Assembly: GCA_040773385.1 (NCBI GenBank)
Contig: JAXGWH010000023.1
Location: 1-18,615, forward strand
Length of the DNA: 18,615 nt
Direction: 5' to 3'
Origin: Aeriscardovia sp040773385
Lineage (GTDB): Bacteria > Actinomycetota > Actinomycetes > Actinomycetales > Bifidobacteriaceae
The notes beneath the pieces were generated by a model. It worked only from the letters and a program-made list of their open reading frames with translations. It did no database searches and had not been told where the DNA came from. A program made the position numbers and the translations under genes. How positions within the stretch are numbered: position 1 is the first letter of the stretch; each line of letters starts with the position of its first letter. Positions 14,973 to 18,615 of the stretch are shown here, in pieces.

Positions 14973-16073
14973 ATGACTTGGAAATTGCCGCAAAATGACG
15001 CTAGCATGCATTACATGAATGCTGTTTCCGGACGGCCTGCCGGCGCTCCGGCAGGACCGCAGGCCGGGCAGGTCCCGCTCGCCACCCTCCTGGGCGAGCG
15101 AACAAACCCGGAGATCCCGCTCACCCAGCTCAAGGAGCTCGTCGCCTTCAGCGAGCTGGGCACGCTCGCCGCCGCAGCGCACGCCCTGCATCTGACCCAG
15201 CCCACCGCCACGCGCGGCATGCAGCAGCTTGAGCGCGCGCTCGGCGTGCCGCTCTTCGACCATCGTCCCAACAGACTCCTGCTCACCGACGCCGGGAAGA
15301 TCTTCGCCCGGCGCGCGCGGCGCATCCTGGAGCTGACCGCCGACTCGGTGGCGGCCACGCGCGGCTTCGCCTCGACCCAGGACGCCTCCGCCGTCCTGCG
15401 TCTGGGGGCCACGCTGCCCGGCCTGCCCCTCTGGCTCGAACAGCGCTACCAGCCCGGAACCCCCGCGCCGAAGTACCAGATCGACCACTCCCTGCGCACC
15501 AATGATCAGGTCATCCGTCTATTGCGCCACTACCGGTATTCGCTCGTCTTCACCGACAGGGAGATCTTCTCCGACGACGATCAGGACGGCATCACAGGTC
15601 AGGGCAATCATGACAAACAGCGCAGCCAGGGCAGCAACAGCGAGGCGGTCGAGTCCGCCTTCATCGGCACCGAGCGCATCGCCGTGCGTGTCAACAAGTT
15701 TTCCGGTCTGGCAGGCCGCCGCTCGGTCACGTTCGCCGACCTGCACGACCAGCAGTTCCTCGTCGTCTCCGACATCGGCCCGTGGAAGCAGGTCATCGAG
15801 GACAACATTCCCGGCGCCCGGTTCATGTACCAGCAGGACATCCCCTCGCTGCTGATCCTGCAGGATTCGTCCTCGTTCCCCACGTTCACGAGCAATCTGG
15901 CGCGGAATCCGGACCCCGATGATGATCGCGTCACCATCCCAATCGACGACCCTGCCAACCGGGTGGAAATGTATGGTACGTATCTCATCTCACAGAAACA
16001 ACGGGTCATGCCGCTTTTGCGCGACATGACCCGCCAATGGCCGGCACCGATCGCCGTGCCGGAAAATCATTGA
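14973..16073 (+). CDS. LysR-family transcriptional regulator
   Basis: A DNA-binding regulator of about 366 residues from ATG 14973. Seen: a winged helix-turn-helix (about 49-107) with LTQLKELVAFSELGTLAAAA, the recognition segment LTQPTATRGMQQLERALGV and PLFDHRPNRLLLTDAGKIF. An effector-binding domain of two lobes follows (RLGATLPGLP near 148, FLVVSDIGPWKQ near 263), with a polar Asp/Gln/Asn-rich insert (about 193-220). None of the possible starts (14973, 15006, 15015) has a clear ribosome binding site; a 33-48 residue low-complexity leader before the domain is unusual for the family, so 15015 or a leaderless start are real options. The frame is open back to 14799 but looks non-coding there. 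The gene is intact although its likely targets on both sides are broken. Confidence 0.88.
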   Translation: MTWKLPQNDASMHYMNAVSGRPAGAPAGPQAGQVPLATLLGERTNPEIPLTQLKELVAFSELGTLAAAAHALHLTQPTATRGMQQLERALGVPLFDHRPNRLLLTDAGKIFARRARRILELTADSVAATRGFASTQDASAVLRLGATLPGLPLWLEQRYQPGTPAPKYQIDHSLRTNDQVIRLLRHYRYSLVFTDREIFSDDDQDGITGQGNHDKQRSQGSNSEAVESAFIGTERIAVRVNKFSGLAGRRSVTFADLHDQQFLVVSDIGPWKQVIEDNIPGARFMYQQDIPSLLILQDSSSFPTFTSNLARNPDPDDDRVTIPIDDPANRVEMYGTYLISQKQRVMPLLRDMTRQWPAPIAVPENH

Positions 16074-16204
16074 GCCAGACCCCGGAATGAGTCAAACCCC
16101 GGCACCGGGCTTCTTGGCAGAAGCTGTCGATCAGGCACGAAGCGGAGAAACCGGCGAGCGGCTCAGTACACCGGCCTGTCCTGGCCCTGGGACCCTGACC
16201 CGGC

Positions 16205-17086
16205 TCAGATCCGCAGCTGGCGCAGGCTGGAGCCGAAGATGTTCTCGATGGCCACAGGGTCGTGGTGGCTGAAGAACTGGCTCTTGCCCGTGTCGAGCGT
16301 CGCCATCGCGGCCATGTCGTCCTTGGAGAGCTCGAAGTCAAACACGTCGAAGTTCTCCTCCATGCGCGCCTTGTGCACGCTCTTGGGGATGGCGACGATA
16401 CCGCGCTGCAGCAGCCAGCGCAGGATCACCTGGCCGTTGGACTTGCCGTACTTGCCGCCAATGGCGGCGATGCGCGGGTCGGTGAAGATGTGGTTCTTCC
16501 CTTCGGCGAACGGGCCCCACGACTCGGGCTGCACATGCTCGCCCTTGAGGAAGTCGACCGACTCCTTCTGCTGGAACCACGGGTTGAGCTCGATCTGGTT
16601 GACGGCGGGCTTGACGCGGGCCATGAGCTCGAGGTTCTTCACCTGGTCGGGCCAGAAGTTGGAGACGCCGATGGAGCGGATTTTGCCCTCCTGCTGCGCC
16701 TCCTCGAGTGCCTTCCACGCGCCGGCGATGTCGCCGTAGGGCTAGTGGAGCAGGTAGAGGTCGAGATAGTCGGTGCCGAGCTTCTGCAGGGACAGGTCGA
16801 TGCCGAGCTTCGCCTTCTCGTAGGTGAACTGGTTGACCCACAGCTTTGAGGTGAGGAAGATCTGGTCGCGCGGGACGCCGGAGGCCTTGACGGCCGCGCC
16901 GACGGCCTCCTCATTGCCGTAGGCGGTGGCGGTGTCGATGAGGCGGTAGCCCACGGTCAGGGCGTCCTCCACGGCCTGCTGCGCCTGGGAGAGGTCGGTG
17001 ACCTGGAAGACGCCGAAACCGAGCTGGGGCATGGTGTTGCCGTCATTGATGATGACGGCGGGGACTGCGGACTGTGCGGAAGCCAT
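16205..17086 (-). pseudogene. aldo/keto reductase with an amber codon
   Basis: An NADPH-dependent cytosolic aldo/keto reductase frame of 293 codons, starting at ATG 17086 with GGAGG 6 bases upstream. The catalytic tetrad is visible: Asp51 and Tyr56 in GYRLIDTATAYGNE, Lys81 in LTSKLW and His114 in DYLDLYLLH. Codon 115, where the family has Trp (HWP), is TAG at 16742-16744, so one TGG to TAG change ends the protein. The same frame then continues through IRSIGVSNF, INQIELNPW-like sequence and IPKSVHKARMEENFDVFDFEL to TGA, with no frameshift. As read, the product would lack the cofactor-binding half and be inactive. It converges on the LysR gene. Diketogluconate/2,5-DKG reductase-like activity is a typical family annotation, not proven here. 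Confidence 0.85.
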
Positions 17087-17378
17087 TGTTTCCTCCCGGG
17101 AATCGCGGATGGTTCTGATCGTGGTGACGGAAAGTCGTTGCCCGGTCACCGGCGATCGATGACAGTTTCTATTCTCGCGGTTCTGTGCAGGAAGAAAATT
17201 GCCTGATCGACATGGAGGCATACGCTCCACGCATACTCGCGTCGGTCCCGACCTGCAGACCCTGCGGGAAACGGGTCCCACCACAGCCAAGCACCCTCCC
17301 GCGCCCCTGTCCCCAGCCAGACAGCGTGGCACGGGCAGCGTCCGTGCGACGGTTACACAACCGACTGCCCCTCAGCTC
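17087..17378. other. gap between the aldo/keto reductase and GNAT genes
   Basis: A 292 bp gap that should contain the aldo/keto reductase promoter and leader (minus strand). No gene, clear hairpin terminator or convincing promoter pair was seen. Confidence 0.4.
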
Positions 17379-17978
17379 TCAGCCGTCGTAGCGCTTTCCG
17401 AGCACGAGCAGGTCGCACGGCTCGTCATCCAGCAGCGCGACCCGTGGATAGCGCCACCACTGCTCAAAGCCAAATTTTGTGGACAGCGCCCGGCTCGCGG
17501 CATTTCGGGCGAGGACACGCGAGATGACGGCGGTGATGCCGAGCCCCGGCAGCTGCTGCTCGATGAATGCGATGGCGGCCGTGCCGATACCCCTGTGCGC
17601 CGCATGGTCAAGATAGATGCTGATCTCGGCGGTGTGCCGGTAGGCGGGCCGGTCACTGTAGGCCTCGAGGGAGACCCAGCCGAGGACCGGCCCCTCCCCC
17701 GTGCGGTCGGCGGACCCGTCAGAATCTCCGGGATGATCCCGGACGGAGGTCACGCTACCAAGCGTCTGCGATACCGCCGCCCTCGAATCTTCCCCGTCCC
17801 CCCCCCGGATGACCCAGATCGGATGGGCGTCATCGAACTGCTCGAACCACGGCAGCCGCTGCTCCGGTGTGAACGTGTGCAGATCGGCGGTGGAGGTGCG
17901 GGTGAGGATGGCCTCGTTGTAGATATGGACGATCGCCGGCAGATCCGCCTGCGTCGCCCTCTCGAAATGACAATTCAC
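17379..17978 (-). CDS. phosphinothricin-acetyltransferase-like GNAT enzyme
   Basis: A cytosolic acetyl-CoA-dependent N-acetyltransferase resembling the Pat/Bar branch, whose members acetylate phosphinothricin-like or amino-acid analogues. Seen: FERATQADLPAIVHIYNEAI at the N-terminus, GWVSLEAYSDRPAYRHTAE (about 100-118), motif A ISIYLDHAAHRGIGTAA (about 119-135), and NAASRALSTKFGFEQ (about 158-172). A charged insert (about 60-96) not usual for the family begins right after a G8 tract (17799-17806, coding strand G) that fits the frame as it stands. The start is uncertain: GTG 17978 is preferred because a TAAAAT -10 box (17986-17991) lies 7 bases before it, implying a leaderless mRNA. TTG 18011 is the alternative, without a binding site. 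Confidence 0.82.
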   Translation of the reverse strand: MNCHFERATQADLPAIVHIYNEAILTRTSTADLHTFTPEQRLPWFEQFDDAHPIWVIRGGDGEDSRAAVSQTLGSVTSVRDHPGDSDGSADRTGEGPVLGWVSLEAYSDRPAYRHTAEISIYLDHAAHRGIGTAAIAFIEQQLPGLGITAVISRVLARNAASRALSTKFGFEQWWRYPRVALLDDEPCDLLVLGKRYDG

Positions 17979-17985
17979 GGGCGGA

Positions 17986-17991
17986 ATTTTA
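17986..17991 (-). promoter_or_regulatory. -10 box for a leaderless GNAT transcript
   Basis: TAAAAT on the minus strand, 7 bases before GTG 17978. No convincing -35 is seen. Just upstream (about 17997-18026) an imperfect 14-15 bp direct repeat (GTTCTCCGACCTTT then GTTCTCTGACCTTG) could be a regulator site. Confidence 0.4.
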
Positions 17992-18011
17992 GAAACAAGG
18001 TCAGAGAACAA

Positions 18012-18378
18012 AGGTCGGAGAACAGACCATCCTCAATCGATCCAAGACACATCCGACCGCAGGAATCCTCCCCCGACACAGAATCTTGTGGCCCTCGCAC
18101 AAAACAAAAAACGGCGGGCTTCCTGCGGTCACGGGCGTCCGACCGCACTCCTGCAGTCAGACACGACGATCGCGGAAGACCCGTCGTGGGGGATCGACGG
18201 CGTCAATGGGGAAACACCGTCTCACTGTCTTCAGTTATCAGACGCCGGCTGGTATCCTGCCGTGCCGATGCCTGTCACCGGTCCCCCGGAGGGTAAACGC
18301 CCCCGGGAGTGTCCGATGAATATCGCGGTCCGATAGTCCGGCAGGATCACACGACCCTACTGGGCCAGCCGGGGCATT
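18012..18378. other. gene-free stretch with a long-range inverted repeat
   Basis: Small overlapping frames on the plus strand lack binding sites and family likeness. The main structure is a 9 bp inverted repeat (atcctgccg at 18254-18262, cggcaggat at 18339-18347) enclosing 76 bases, beginning about 30 bases after the stop of the surface-protein gene on the minus strand. It is GC-rich inside but has no U-tract, so it is not a plain terminator; I do not recognise a known RNA family. Confidence 0.45.
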
Positions 18379-18615
18379 TCATTCGGCTTTGCCGTGCCGG
18401 CTGTGGGCGACGGCAAGACCGATGCCGGCTGCCAGCAGCACGACCGCGGCGACGACGCCGATCAGCACACTCGCACCCGTGGAGGAGAGCAGACCGCCCT
18501 TCTCGGCGGCACGCCGACGAGCCGAGGCGCTCGCGTGGCCGTTCGCACGGTTGTCGTTCGCGCCGGAGGCGTTGTGGCTGCCGGAGGTCGCACCGGAGTG
18601 GTCACCCGGCTGGGA
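18379..18615 (-). CDS. C-terminus of a cell-wall-anchored surface protein (partial)
   Basis: The last 78 codons of a gene that enters from the right edge; its N-terminus is outside the window. Seen: a Gly/Ser/Asn/Ala-rich spacer, a basic stretch SARRRAAEKGG, then a sortase-type sorting tail: LLSSTGA (LPXTG variant), a hydrophobic helix (about 20 residues, SVLIGVVAAVVLLAAGIGLAV) and a basic tail AHSRHGKAE ending in TGA. Such proteins are secreted and linked to peptidoglycan by sortase. The LSSTG form departs from LPXTG, so the sortase class is uncertain. The function of the outside part cannot be known from this piece. No Met occurs in this piece. Confidence 0.75.
   Translation of the reverse strand, partial: SQPGDHSGATSGSHNASGANDNRANGHASASARRRAAEKGGLLSSTGASVLIGVVAAVVLLAAGIGLAVAHSRHGKAE

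Noticed and set aside
18254..18347. tRNA or known riboswitch
   Set aside because: No T-arm, anticodon arm or known aptamer consensus could be found between the paired ends.

Overview
The window reads as the chromosome of a high-GC Gram-positive bacterium (Actinomycetota). Bifidobacteriaceae are my best guess, an inference from protein style, strong Shine-Dalgarno sites, FetAB-type genes and a variant sortase tail. No rRNA, tRNA, CRISPR array or transposase gene was recognised. About four fifths of the window is coding.

Left part (1-3346): a flavodoxin-fold NAD(P)H:quinone oxidoreductase (+) faces a FetA/FetB-type ABC transporter pair (-). A gene-free 570 bp stretch follows, holding a large palindromic repeat built on a 42 bp period.

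Centre (3347-9483, all minus strand), the most interesting block: a -10 box, a fluoride (crcB-motif) riboswitch aptamer, an intrinsic terminator that shares bases with the aptamer pseudoknot, and a hairpin that can cover the eno ribosome binding site. These are followed by enolase, inorganic pyrophosphatase and two overlapping non-canonical MutS-family ATPase genes. Enolase and pyrophosphatase are the classic fluoride-inhibited enzymes, and mutS-like genes are known companions of crcB-motif RNAs, so this looks like a fluoride-response module. It is bracketed by two copies of the same palindromic repeat (3031-3198 and 9576-9805).

Right part (9850-18615): a GNAT acetyltransferase; a HicAB-type toxin-antitoxin pair whose toxin has an amber codon; a DUF2252 protein; a two-gene redox unit (membrane-anchored flavodoxin with a frameshift, ferric-reductase-like flavoprotein with an opal codon); a LysR regulator; an aldo/keto reductase with an amber codon; a second GNAT enzyme carrying a G8 tract; and the C-terminus of a cell-wall-anchored surface protein. 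A consensus parS (ParB-binding) site lies in the first codons of the ferric-reductase-like gene, suggesting the origin-proximal part of the chromosome. Four genes in about 6.5 kb carry a single lesion each. Three are Trp-to-stop changes explained by one G:C to A:T transition, which points to recent inactivation, mutagenesis or assembly problems.
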